DNA of 64,000 nucleotides from CAWANF01 sp963783355. GTDB taxonomy: Bacteria > Bacteroidota > Rhodothermia > Balneolales > DATFMH01. The notes under the pieces are model-generated. The model searched no databases, was not told the origin of the DNA, and saw only the letters and a list, made by a program, of their open reading frames with translations. The stretch is from assembly GCA_963783355.1 (NCBI GenBank), contig CAWANF010000009.1, forward strand, positions 1 to 64,000, given 5' to 3'. A program made the position numbers and the translations under genes. Below are positions 18,783-28,684 of the stretch, piece by piece. Within the stretch, counting starts at the first letter, position 1. Every line of letters begins with the position of its first letter.

Positions 18783-19869
18783 TCAACAGGTCTTATAAAT
18801 GACGGCATTTATATTCATTCCCGCTCCAACGGATGCAAAAACAACGGTATCTCCTTTTTCAATTTTGTGTGGGGGCAACTTTTCTTTTACTATGAGATCC
18901 AATAATGTCGGCAAGGTTGCTACCGAAGAATTACCCAGCTTCTCAATGGTCATCGGCATGATGTTTTCCGGCAAGTCAGTGATATCGTAAAGGCCGTAAA
19001 ATCGTTTTAATATTTCAGCATCCATTTTACCGTTCGCCTGGTGTATCAGAACCTTTTTTATTTCTTCAATTGGAATAGTACTCTTCTCAAGACAATCTTT
19101 GATTGCCTGTGGAACCCTCTCAAGAGCATATTGATATAGTTTCCGGCCTTTCATCTTCAAATAAAGATCATCCTGATTTTTATGATCCGTTTTGTAAGAT
19201 TTGCCCATATATAACATCTTCGAATATAAATAGGTGTCCGAACGAGTTTTATGAGCAAGTATGCCAATGGGTTTGTCACTATTTCTTGCTTCCAGGACAA
19301 CAGCACCGGCACCATCGGCATACAACATGCTGTCCCTGTCGTGAGGATCGGAAACCCTTGATAACATTTCTGCCCCGATAACCAGAATCTTTTTGGCATC
19401 TCCTGATTTTATGTAATAATCGGCCTGGATAACGCCTTGCAGCCAGCCGGGACACCCAAAAGGTAAATCATAAGCAATGGTTTCCGGATTTTTTATTTCC
19501 AGTTTATGTTTTACACGGGCTGCCAGGCTTGGAACCATATCTAACTGATTGTTGTCTTTTCTGACATCCCCGAAATTATGCGCGACAATAATATAATCTA
19601 ATTCTTCTTTATCGATTTTCGCTGAATTAATAGCTTCAACGGCAGCATAATAGGCCATGTCGGATGTTACCAGGTCGTGGGTTGCGTATCGCCTTTCTTT
19701 GATAGTAGTTATAGCCAGAAATTTTTCGATGATCTCTTTGTTCGGTTTATCCAGTTTCGATTCCTTTTGAATCATAAAACCGGTTATTTAAGAAATCTTT
19801 GTTTTTGATACGTTTTGAGGGGATGTAACTTCCGGTACCGGAAATCACACTATAGATACTACCATTCAT
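18783..19869 (-). CDS. Beta-ketoacyl-ACP synthase III-like enzyme with an N-terminal frame break
   Basis: The long frame begins at 19775, but its first residues overlap an upstream frame starting at ATG 19869 that supplies the missing KAS III N-terminus (SVISGTGSYIPSKRIKNKDF). A one-base change near 19,760 joins the two into about 360 residues. The catalytic triad is visible: Cys in DLPFGCPGWLQGVIQ, His in KVLIHQANGKMD, Asn in KLGNSSVATLP. The family joins acyl-CoA or acyl-ACP with malonyl-ACP; this Bacteroidota type also acts in special lipid or secondary-metabolite pathways. No fatty acid genes are adjacent, so its role is open. The break is either a sequencing error or an inactivating mutation. 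Confidence 0.72.
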
Positions 19870-20223
19870 AATTTTCAAACAGGGCTATTAGATGATTAAA
19901 GACAACGTAATCGTAGTATATAAAATATTTTTGGTTTAATTACACAAGAAAACAGTATTTAACACAACTTTTTAAAGCAGATCGACGATGTTATTTAGAA
20001 TACAGGAAGTTTGTTGTCAGGAGTAAGAACAGATACGGTCCTAACGGGCCGGGACAGGATAAATAAGGATTTTCGTTCCGTTTCTTCTGAAATCTGACTC
20101 CTGTTTTCTGTGTTCTCAACAAGAATGTAAAAAGTGCGAATCTTGTGATTAATTTTATCTTCTGATTTTTATCCCGCCTCTTTTATATTGACGCATTACA
20201 GATCAACAAATCAATTTTTAACA
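19870..20223. other. Divergent promoter gap
   Basis: About 350 AT-rich bases between the divergently transcribed KAS III-like and oxoprolinase-like genes. Promoters for both must lie here. I see no gene, strong hairpin or repeat that I can name. Confidence 0.4.
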
Positions 20224-23200
20224 ATGCAAAATAGCTGGCAAATTTGGGTCGATACGGGCGGGACCTTCACCGATTGTCTTGCGGTAACTCCAAATGGTAA
20301 TCCGAAACGATGTAAAGTTCTAAGCAACAGTTCATTACGCGGAACCATCACCAGACAACTTACAGATAATGTATTCCAAATTCATGAGGAGTGGGATGCC
20401 CCAAAAGATTTTATCAAAGATTTTTCCTTTCGGCTTTTGACTGATCAGCACCCCGAAATTTCAGTTCAGTCATACGATCCGGAAAAACATATCCTGGAAA
20501 TTTCATCATCGTTGCCAATAAAGCCGGGACAATCATTTGAAGTTGTCAGTCCGTATGAATCGCCTGTTCTTGCCGCCCGCCTGGTAACCCGGACATCCTT
20601 TGGAGAACAGCTTCCACCCATTAAAATGCGGCTGGCCACCACCAAAGGCACCAATGCCTTACTCGAACGGAAAGGCGTTCCTGTTGCATTCTTCGTCACC
20701 CGGGGTTTTGGCGATCTCATCCTGATTGGAACCCAGCAGCGTCCCGATTTATTCACGCTCGATATTCATAAACCACAACCTCTTTATGAAGCGGTTGCAG
20801 AAGTTGAAGAACGCCTGGATTCCGATGGAAATGAAATTATTCCATTTAATTCGACTGAATTCGAAAAACGTGCAAAATCTTTTTTTGAACAAGGGATAAA
20901 ATCCGCCGCTATTTGTTTTTTGCATAGTTATAAAAATTCAGGACACGAACATCAGGCGAGGGAGATTCTTCAGAAAATCGGCTATCAGCATATATCCTGC
21001 TCTTCCGATTTGGCTCCATTTATTAAGATTTTGCCCCGGGCGGAAACGTCCATTTCCAACGCATATCTTGCCCCTGTCATCGATAAATATCTCGAAGCCG
21101 TTTATAGTGAAATTACCGATGGTTCACTGCACATTATGACCAGTGCCGGCGGCCTGGTGGGAATCGATTCGTATCGAGCCAAAGACAGCTTGCTGAGCGG
21201 TCCGGCCGGCGGGGTTGTTGGCGTTGCCCGTAGCGGTGAATCTTCCGGCTACCAACAGCTTATTTCATTTGACATGGGCGGAACCAGTACCGATGTTTCC
21301 CGATACGACGGTGATTTTGAATACCAGTTTGAACATGTGGTCGGGGATGCACACCTTGTTGCCCCGGCCCTGTCCATTGAGACCGTTGCTGCCGGTGGTG
21401 GCTCTGTTTGTTCTTATGATGGATTCAAATTAAGCGTGGGACCCGAAAGTGCCGGTGCCTTTCCCGGTCCGGCCTGTTACGGAGCCGGCGGACCCCTGAC
21501 GCTCACCGATATCAATCTCCTGCTCGGCCATCTCGACACCTCCCGTTTTGGCATCCCGGTTCAAAAAGAACCTGCCCAAAAACAATTGGAGACAATGGCC
21601 GAACAGCTCCGGAAGAAAAACCAGGATAAGGTTAATAATGAAGAAATTCTGACCGGGTTTCTTGAAATTGCCAACGAACGCATGGCCGACGCCATCCGGA
21701 AAATATCGTTGCGAAAAGGCTATGATCCTCATCATTATACCATGGTGGCATTTGGCGGTGCCGGTGGGCAACATGCCTGCGGAGTGGCGGATCGGCTCGG
21801 TATGAAAACCATTCTGCTTCCCGCTAATGCCGGTTTATTAAGTGCGTTCGGATTAGGTAAAGCTGTAATTGAACGATTCAGCGAGTTACAAATCCTGAAA
21901 ACATTTGATTCCTTTTTGCCCAATTTCGATCAAAGCATCGATCAACTTTGTAAGGAAGCCTCCGGTAAAGTCAGGAATGAGGGAATCCCGGATGATGAAA
22001 TCTTAATCCGCCGGATTATCGTAAATATGCGTTTCCAGGGACAGGAATCAACGCTTCCCATCGATATCCGAATTGATGAAAAAGCAAAACTGGTTGATTT
22101 GTTTCGGGAACGTTACACGGCGGTATACGGACACTGGACAGAAAATCGCGGTATCGAGATTGAATCAATACGTGTTGTGGCCTCTTCAACTCCTGAACCC
22201 CCGGCTAAACCTTCTGGCAAAACCAAATCCTACAAACCTGAATCGCATCATTCGATCCAATCCTATTTCTATAATGAATGGCTGGATGTTCCGGTCTATT
22301 TTCGGGAAGAATTGAATGAGGGTGCATGGATTGAGGGTCCGGCTCTTATCCTCGACCGCTTCAGCACAACCGTGATTAATCCGAACTGGAACGTCAGTGT
22401 TGATCATACTTATTCGCTGATTCTTCAAAAAACCGAAAACCGTACAAAATCACTTTCCACGGAAAATCCCGAAGCCGTAAACCTTGAATTGTTCACCAAC
22501 CGTTTTTCTGCCATTGCTTCCGAAATGGGAGAAATGCTTCAGCGTACCGCCTTGTCGGTGAATGTAAAAGAACGTCTCGATTTTTCCTGCGCCTTGCTGG
22601 ATGTGAATGGTGATTTGGTCGTAAATGCCCCGCATATCCCGGTTCATCTCGGAGCTATGGGTATATGTGTGAAGAAACTAAAGGAATCGATTGTATTTGA
22701 ACCCGGGGATGTGATAGTTACCAACCATCCCGGCTATGGTGGTTCCCATTTACCGGATATTACCGTCGTTACCCCGGTGTTTTTAGATGAAAAACAATTA
22801 ATCGGATTCACCGCCAGCCGCGCCCATCATGCCGAAGTAGGTGGCAGCCGTCCCGGATCCATGCCTCCACAGGCTAAAACACTGGCCGAAGAAGGAATCG
22901 TTATCCCGCCGGCTTATCTTATCAAACGCCATGAACCGCAATGGGATGCCATTCGCGACATCTTCACAAAATCAAAATACCCGACGCGTGCTCTCGACGA
23001 TAACCTGGCCGATCTTAACGCCGCGATAGCCGCCAACAATCGCGGTTCGGAATCTTTGATACAAGCTCTGTAAGCAGGAAACAACGGAGCGTGTTAATTA
23101 TTATATGAACCGGCTTAAAGATTATGCCGAAGAACGCATGCGTGAAACTCTCAAACAAATTCCTGACGGACTTTATAAAGCCACCGAATTACTGGATGAC

Positions 23201-24022
23201 GGCACTCCTCTTCAGGCCACTATTCATATCCGCGCTGACGAAGCTATTATCGATTTTACCGGTTCCGGAGCGCAACATCCCGGAAATCTTAATGCCACTC
23301 CGGCCATCGTCAACAGCGTTGTCATTTACGTGCTTCGCCTGTTAGTTGACGAGCCACTGCCACTGAATGAAGGATTGATGAAGCCGGTGATGCTTCATAT
23401 TCCGAATGGAATTTTAAATCCTGATTTTAATGCAGATCCGGAAAATTGTCCGGCGGTCGTTGGGGGCAACACGGAAACGAGCCAGCGGCTTGTCGACACT
23501 TTGCTGAAAGCGTTCAAAAAATCGGCCTGCAGCCAGGGTACCATGAATAACGTATTATTCGGCAACGATTCATTCGGATATTACGAAACGGTGTGCGGAG
23601 GATGCGGTGCCGGACCCGGTTTCGACGGAGCATCGGCGGTACATCAGCACATGACCAACACGCGCATCACCGATCCGGAAATCATGGAGCATCGATATCC
23701 GGTTCGATTAAATAAATTCGGGATAAGACAACATTCCGGTGGTTATGGGAAACACCGTGGTGGTGACGGTACGGTTCGGGAAATCACTTTTCTGGCCCCG
23801 GTATCCCTTTCCGTTTTGACCCAGCATCGGGTCACGATTCCTTACGGCATGGAAGGTGGTGATGACGGGATGCTCGGCGAACAATTTGTGATTCGAAATA
23901 ATGGAGAACGAATAAACTTACAATCCATCGACGGATGTGAAATGGCTCCCGGCGATACATTTACCTTATTAACTCCCGGAGGCGGAGGTTATGGGAAACC
24001 GGATGAGAAAACCAGTAACTAA
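20224..24022 (+). CDS. 5-oxoprolinase/hydantoinase-type fused enzyme (HyuA+HyuB) with one frame break
   Basis: The start is set at ATG 20224 (MQNSWQIWVDTGGTFTDCLA) because the Hydantoinase_A N-terminal motif begins there. The HyuA half contains ISNAYLAPVIDKYLEAV and FDMGGTSTDVSRYDG, an ATPase-fold segment. The HyuB half begins near residue 755 with LELFTNRFSAIASEMGEMLQ and continues past a stop at 23,071 in another frame (LCKQETTERVNYYMNRLKDY) to 24,022, ending TLLTPGGGGYGKPDE. One missing or extra base near 23,067 explains the break. Joined, it is about 1,265 residues, the length of ATP-dependent 5-oxoprolinases. The family opens 5-oxoproline, hydantoin or related rings; the true substrate is unknown. 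Confidence 0.82.
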
Positions 24023-24140
24023 GGTACAAAGCTATAGAAGCACAGAGCAGGAAACGAATAGAGCCTGGCATATTTTGTGATTTGAATTTTATTTCTATTA
24101 GTCTTATTCCACTTTTTTTAGTAACTGTTTAATTAACTTT

Positions 24141-24174
24141 GTGCCTTTGCCTTTGCCTTTGTGCCTTTGCCTTT
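24141..24174 (+). repeat. Mixed GTGCCTTT/GCCTTT tandem repeat
   Basis: Units in order: GTGCCTTT, GCCTTT, GCCTTT, GTGCCTTT, GCCTTT, followed by an A-run. The same 8-base unit forms the 13-copy array at 53,470. The tract sits immediately before the NRAMP-like gene and would be translated in part if the TTG at 24139 were the start. Confidence 0.85.
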
Positions 24175-24195
24175 AAAAAAATTAAAATTAATGGC

Positions 24196-25518
24196 TTGAA
24201 ACATTCACCAAATATCAAAAGTCGCTTATTAAGCATCCTGTTCTGGTCGGTGATTTCTGCCGCTTTCATCGGTCCGGGAACGGTAACAACAGCCGCTTCA
24301 GCGGGAGCATCAGCCGGATATGCCCTGCTTTGGGCGCTCGTCTTCTCCACAATTGCCACACTTGTTTTACAGGAAGCCAGCGCCCGGATAACCATCGTTT
24401 CAGGGATGAATCTTGGACAGGCCATCCGCAAATTATACAATTCATCTACTGCTCGTTATCTTACTATTCCCGTGGTGGTCGGTGCTATCATTTTTGGCAG
24501 TGCCGCCTATGAAACCGGAAACATTTTGGGAGCTGTTGCCGGGCTCGCCCTGAACTGGTCAATTTCATCGGCCATTTTAACGTTCGCCATCGGACTGCTG
24601 GCTTTTCTCATCCTTTGGTTCGGCTCTACCGATTTAATTGCTAAGATATTAGGCATTTTGGTAGCTTTGATGGGCATTTTGTTTTTAAGCACGGCTGTCA
24701 TGCTGCATCCTTCATTCACGGGGCTTCTTAAAGGCAGTTTGATTCCGTCCATTCCCGGAAGTTCCGGGTTGTTGGTGCTGGCGCTCATCGGGACGACCGT
24801 TGTTCCATATAATCTTTTCCTGGGATCAGGAATTTCAGCCGGACAAGATCTGAATGAGCTCCGTTTCGGATTAAGTATTGCCGTCATTCTCGGGGGAATC
24901 ATTTCTATGGGAATTCTGGTGGTCGGCGCTGCAGTAACCGGACCTTTTTCATTTCAGGCTTTATCATCTCAACTCATCTCACGTTTTGGTGAGTGGGCCG
25001 GCGTTTTCTTCGGATTCGGCCTCTTCGCCGCCGGACTATCTTCCGCTATAACCGCTCCCCTGGCTTCTTCCATTACCGCTAAAAGCCTGTTTGATCATAA
25101 TGAAAAGAAACGATGGGATAAACAATCGACCCGTTTCCGGTCGGTCTGGATTGGTGTATTACTTGTAGGAATCATCTTTGGACTGACGGGACTAAAACCC
25201 ATTCCTGCCATCATCTTAGCCCAGGCTTTAAATGGTATCGTTTTGCCTTTTGCAACCATCACCCTGATGATTGTGGTCAACGATACCGGTTTGATGGGCA
25301 AAGAAGGCTGTAATCACTGGTTCTCGAACACCATCATGACCATTGTGGTATTAGTAACGGTCATACTCGGGGTCATCAATGTGGTGAAAGCTGCTGTGAA
25401 TACGTTTCACTGGAACATGCCGGGCGAGGGAACTTTGCTTATCATCTCTGCCATTGTGATTTTGATTGTTGCGCTGCCTCTGTACAGAGGGATAATGAAA
25501 AGGCGCAAATTGGCATAA
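24196..25518 (+). CDS. NRAMP-like (SLC11 superfamily) transporter lacking canonical metal ligands
   Basis: I place the start at the TTG at 24196, because the longer frame from 24139 translates the simple repeat. The 440-residue protein has about 11 membrane segments and the NRAMP layout. The first helix break reads IGPGT (residues 25-29) where metal transporters have DPGN, and the sixth-helix motif is VVPYN (202-206) instead of MPHN. The Asp, Asn and Met ligands of manganese/iron NRAMPs are therefore absent. Such GPGT proteins are often annotated as divalent-metal transporters, but their cargo is uncertain. No metal regulator is adjacent. Confidence 0.75.
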   Translation: MKHSPNIKSRLLSILFWSVISAAFIGPGTVTTAASAGASAGYALLWALVFSTIATLVLQEASARITIVSGMNLGQAIRKLYNSSTARYLTIPVVVGAIIFGSAAYETGNILGAVAGLALNWSISSAILTFAIGLLAFLILWFGSTDLIAKILGILVALMGILFLSTAVMLHPSFTGLLKGSLIPSIPGSSGLLVLALIGTTVVPYNLFLGSGISAGQDLNELRFGLSIAVILGGIISMGILVVGAAVTGPFSFQALSSQLISRFGEWAGVFFGFGLFAAGLSSAITAPLASSITAKSLFDHNEKKRWDKQSTRFRSVWIGVLLVGIIFGLTGLKPIPAIILAQALNGIVLPFATITLMIVVNDTGLMGKEGCNHWFSNTIMTIVVLVTVILGVINVVKAAVNTFHWNMPGEGTLLIISAIVILIVALPLYRGIMKRRKLA

Positions 25519-25628
25519 ATAATACAATTCGCCTGGTTGCGTGATGAATCCGCCTTTGAATTCCTGACCCTCGTTTCCCATATTATATACTAATCCGTTA
25601 ACTAATAATGAATTAACACAATTCTGAT

Positions 25629-25823
25629 TTGAAAACCCAGTTCAAAGAATACCCTTTGTGGAGGAAAATATGGATTATTTTTGCCTTAATCGCAGCTTTG
25701 TATACTCTTTATGATGCCTTTATCAGACCAAGAGGCTCATCACGATTTGGAGATGCTTTAATGTTCTTTGTTTTTGCGACACTCATAGTAAATAATTATA
25801 TATTAGACAGGAATAAGAATTAA
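25629..25823 (+). CDS. Small two-helix membrane protein, copy 1
   Basis: 64 residues, starting at TTG 25629. A basic N-terminus (FKEYPLWRK) is followed by two hydrophobic helices (IWIIFALIAALYTLYDAF and ALMFFVFATLIVNNYIL) linked by a short polar loop, and a Lys/Asn tail. It is similar in layout and residues to the next gene (R/YKIW, Y/VDxF, LMF), so the pair looks like a tandem duplication. The function is unknown. Confidence 0.5.
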   Translation: MKTQFKEYPLWRKIWIIFALIAALYTLYDAFIRPRGSSRFGDALMFFVFATLIVNNYILDRNKN

Positions 25824-25839
25824 CAACATGCATTGAACC

Positions 25840-26034
25840 ATGCAAGAAAAACCTGAGGAACCCTCGTTACTTTATAAAATCTGGCTTATCACAGCGGCGG
25901 CTGCGGCCATTTTCATGCTTGTCGATACCTTCCTGCACGGCTTACCCAGAACCATTGACATTATCCTGATGTTTTATGTCCTGATTGTAGTAATTATCAA
26001 TAAATCCCGGATGAAAAAGAAAACATCAAAATGA
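25840..26034 (+). CDS. Small two-helix membrane protein, copy 2
   Basis: 64 residues from ATG 25840, 16 bases after its paralogue. It has the same plan: an acidic-polar start, helix KIWLITAAAAAIFMLVDTFL, loop GLPRTIDI, helix ILMFYVLIVVIINK, and a basic tail. Equal length and matched positions support a tandem duplicate. The function is unknown. Confidence 0.55.
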   Translation: MQEKPEEPSLLYKIWLITAAAAAIFMLVDTFLHGLPRTIDIILMFYVLIVVIINKSRMKKKTSK

Positions 26035-26050
26035 AAGGGCATGTTCCCTG

Positions 26051-26087
26051 TACTCATTACCCAATACTCACTACTCTGTACTAATTA
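26051..26087. repeat. Degenerate ACTCA/ATACTCACTACT tract
   Basis: A pyrimidine/adenine tract made of imperfect ACTCATTACC, AATACTCACT and ACTCTGTACT units. A cleaner relative lies at 57,643-57,680. It looks like a simple-sequence expansion in an intergenic gap. Confidence 0.55.
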
Positions 26088-26095
26088 TAAAACGC

Positions 26096-26440
26096 ATGCA
26101 AAAATCGAGAGAAATAAGTCTGGACGAATTTTTATCCGTGCAATTGCAGGTTGGAACTGTTCTTTCAGCTCAGCTAAATCAAAAAGCTAAAAAGCCGGCC
26201 TATATTTTAGAAATCGACTTTGGGGAATATGGCAAGAAAATCAGTTCTGCCCAGCTCTCCGAAAACTATTCTATTCAGGATTTAGTCGGGAAACAGGTTA
26301 TCGCCGTGTTGAATTTTCCGCCGAAAAGAGTGGCTGGAATCAAATCCGAAGTACTGGTTTTAGGAGCCATGAGCGAAGTATACGGAACCATTCTCATCTC
26401 ACCCGACAAAAATGTCGAAAATGGCACGGTGATATTGTAA
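26096..26440 (+). CDS. csaA: CsaA-type tRNA-binding-domain protein
   Basis: 114 residues from ATG 26096. The whole protein is one EMAP/tRNA-binding OB fold: SLDEFLSVQLQVGTVLSAQL, a Lys-rich loop, AYILEIDFGEYGKKISSAQL, then VIAVLNFPPKRVAGIKSEVL and the C-terminal GAM motif (VLGAMSE). This is the length and order of CsaA, reported as a chaperone linked to protein export in Bacillus; a tRNA or general structural role is equally possible. It is monocistronic here. Confidence 0.82.
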   Translation: MQKSREISLDEFLSVQLQVGTVLSAQLNQKAKKPAYILEIDFGEYGKKISSAQLSENYSIQDLVGKQVIAVLNFPPKRVAGIKSEVLVLGAMSEVYGTILISPDKNVENGTVIL

Positions 26441-26511
26441 GGAAAAATGAAAACGTTTTACCTATATGCCGGAAGGCAAGCCTTTGCAAATCTGGCACTT
26501 TGTGCCTCTGA

Positions 26512-26859
26512 TTAAATCAACCGCAGATTCAGCGGATAACGATACGCAAAACCCTGATAAGCCTGCCGTGCACCTATAACGGTGTAAACAAAATTGATAA
26601 ACATCAAAACGATGAGCAACGGCAATCCAATCAAAATAAATATTAACAATGCCGCAGCAATCATATATATGGTCATACTTATCTGAAAATTAACGACTTC
26701 CATACCCTGATCTTCTACCATTGGATATTGCTCCTTAAATATCGCAAAGACAATCAGGGGACCGATGATATTTCCAAATGGTACCAGGTAACCAGACAAA
26801 CTGCTCAAATGGCAAATCATAGCCCATTTTTCTTCTTCCTCGCTAAAGTCAGAATCCAT
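26512..26859 (-). CDS. DUF4870 membrane protein
   Basis: 115 residues from ATG 26859. An acidic start (FSEEEEKWAMICHLSSLSGY) is followed by GNIIGPLIVFAIFKEQYPMV and VVNFQISMTIYMIAAALLIF, the DUF4870 pattern of three hydrophobic segments with a conserved NFQ. A third segment precedes YTVIGARQAYQGFAYRYP at the end. The function of the family is unknown. Confidence 0.75.
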   Translation of the reverse strand: MDSDFSEEEEKWAMICHLSSLSGYLVPFGNIIGPLIVFAIFKEQYPMVEDQGMEVVNFQISMTIYMIAAALLIFILIGLPLLIVLMFINFVYTVIGARQAYQGFAYRYPLNLRLI

Positions 26860-27018
26860 AATTCTCTCGATTAATTTTTCGTTTGTTGAAACTCTCTTCT
26901 GATACGTAATGCAGGTTGAAATGTTTATGTGACAGACATGGTTTATTACGTTACTTACTTATACACTAATTAATCATTTATCATTGCTAAGTAAAATTGT
27001 TTTTAAATAATTAAAGCT

Positions 27019-27830
27019 ATGCTACAATATTTTATTTGTTCAACTTGCGGTTCTCAGTTCAGTGCTGTTGAAAATCCGCCGGATCATTGTCCTGTATGTG
27101 AAGATGAACGCCAATATGTTAACTGGAACGGTCAGCAATGGACGACTTTAGAATCATTAAAGAACGATCATCATAATATCATCAGGAAAATAGAGCCTGG
27201 CATTTACGGCATAAGCACCGAACCCAAATTTGCTATTGGACAACAGGCGCTGCTGATTCAAACCCCACAGGGAAATATATTGTGGGACTGCATCTCCCTT
27301 CTGGATGATGAAACGATTGAGGAAGTAAACAAACTTGGTGGAATTTCGGCCATTGCTATCTCACACCCTCATTATTACTCTTCTATGGTTGAATGGAGCC
27401 ATGCTTTTAATAATGCTCCCATTTATCTGCACGACAATGACAAGCAGTGGATCATGAGAACCGATCCTTCCATTACATTATGGAATGGTGCCACTCATAT
27501 TTTAAATGAATCAAGCACATTAATTTGCTGCGGCGGACATTTCGAGGGAGCCACTGTTCTGCACTGGAAAGATGGAGCCGACGGAAAGGGCATTTTATTC
27601 ACGGTGATACCATCAAAGTAGCAATGGATCGTCGGTTTGTTAGCTTTATGCGCAGTTATCCGAATCATCTGCCATTGAATGCCAGTGCTGTTCGAAATAT
27701 CGTTGTTTCTGTTGCACCTTTTCAATTCGACCGGATTTACGGAGCCTGGTATAATCATGTCGTACAGGAAAATGCGAAGAAAGTAGTTCGCAAATCAGCA
27801 GAACGGTATATTCATGCCATCAATGGTTAA
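27019..27830 (+). CDS. Metallo-beta-lactamase-fold protein with rubredoxin-like N-terminus, one frame break
   Basis: From ATG 27019, the first 30 residues have two Cys pairs (FICSTCGSQF and HCPVCEDERQ) that could bind zinc or iron. The MBL part has AISHPHYYSSMVEWSHAF, where the usual HxHxDH is reduced to HPHYY, then IYLHDNDKQWI and ICCGGHFEG. The frame stops at 27,621, but the conserved GDTIKVAMDRRFVSFMRSYP continues in the next frame to 27,830. A single missing base near 27,602 (ACGGTGAT for ACGGGTGAT) explains it. About 270 residues in all. The reaction is unknown, and the missing Asp-His ligands suggest a mononuclear or altered metal site. Confidence 0.7.
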
Positions 27831-27844
27831 TATATTTTATAAAT

Positions 27845-28498
27845 ATGGATGAACTGGCACGATTTATAGCTCTTTATGGTAATTATGTTATCATCGCATT
27901 TGTACTGCTTTGTTTTGGAATTTTTCTCTTCATTGGCCGGAAGAATACCTACTTTTTGCCTAAGGGATTCCTGGCATGGACTGCCGATATCATCCTGATT
28001 ATTGTGGTATCACTGGCCATATCGACAGGCATTCTTGTACAGACTCAAATCTCGCCTCTTAAATCGGTTTTTCAACAAACGGATAAACCGGCTCAAAATC
28101 TGAAATTTCAACTCGTCAGTAACGACAGTACGTTGAGCTTGAATAATTATAAAGGGAAAGTCGTTTTATTGAATTTCTGGGCTACCTGGTGCGGTCCCTG
28201 CATGGAAGAAATCCCCGAATTGAATCGTCTGCAGGAAGTGTACGGAGACAAAGGCCTGGTCGTCATTACAATATCGGATGAAAAGCGCTCTCACCTTCAA
28301 AAATATTTCGATGAGAATCCATGGAACTTCATAAAGGGATATTTAAATCCGCAGATTTGGGCAAATGGGCCGTATCGCAAATTCCAGGGAATTCGTCCGG
28401 TCAGTTTCATTATTGACCGGAATGGCATTATCAAAGAGAGTCTTGTTGGTGCGCATACCTATGTTCAGCTGCAGAATATGGTTCAGAAATACTTGTAA
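27845..28498 (+). CDS. TlpA-like membrane-anchored thioredoxin
   Basis: 217 residues. Two N-terminal membrane helices (residues about 13-30 and 47-66) precede a periplasmic thioredoxin domain with LLNFWATWCGPCMEEIPELN (redox Cys pair C116 and C119), the cis-Pro region GIRPVSFIIDRNGIIKES and a final helix. Such proteins reduce or exchange disulfides outside the membrane, often in cytochrome maturation or oxidative-stress handling. It starts 14 bases after the MBL-fold gene, suggesting co-transcription. Confidence 0.82.
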   Translation: MDELARFIALYGNYVIIAFVLLCFGIFLFIGRKNTYFLPKGFLAWTADIILIIVVSLAISTGILVQTQISPLKSVFQQTDKPAQNLKFQLVSNDSTLSLNNYKGKVVLLNFWATWCGPCMEEIPELNRLQEVYGDKGLVVITISDEKRSHLQKYFDENPWNFIKGYLNPQIWANGPYRKFQGIRPVSFIIDRNGIIKESLVGAHTYVQLQNMVQKYL

Positions 28499-28614
28499 AG
28501 ACAAAGAAAGCTATGCTTTGTTATTAAGGAATTAAGTGTATTAAGGAGAAAAATTTTAAATCCTGTTTATTTACTTCTGCTTTGGAGTTTGGGATTGATG
28601 GGTTACTCAGGCAC

Positions 28615-28653
28615 AAAAAAAGCCATCCGGACCACACTCCGGACAGCTTTCTT
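28615..28653. terminator. Bidirectional hairpin between convergent genes
   Basis: AGCCATCCGGA at 28621-28631 pairs with TCCGGACAGCTTT at 28638-28650, with two internal mismatches, flanked by an A-run on the left and a T-rich tail on the right. It sits between the thioredoxin gene and the convergent porin gene. Confidence 0.65.
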
Positions 28654-28684
28654 ATATATCCTGATAAAGGTCAGAAATCAAGCT

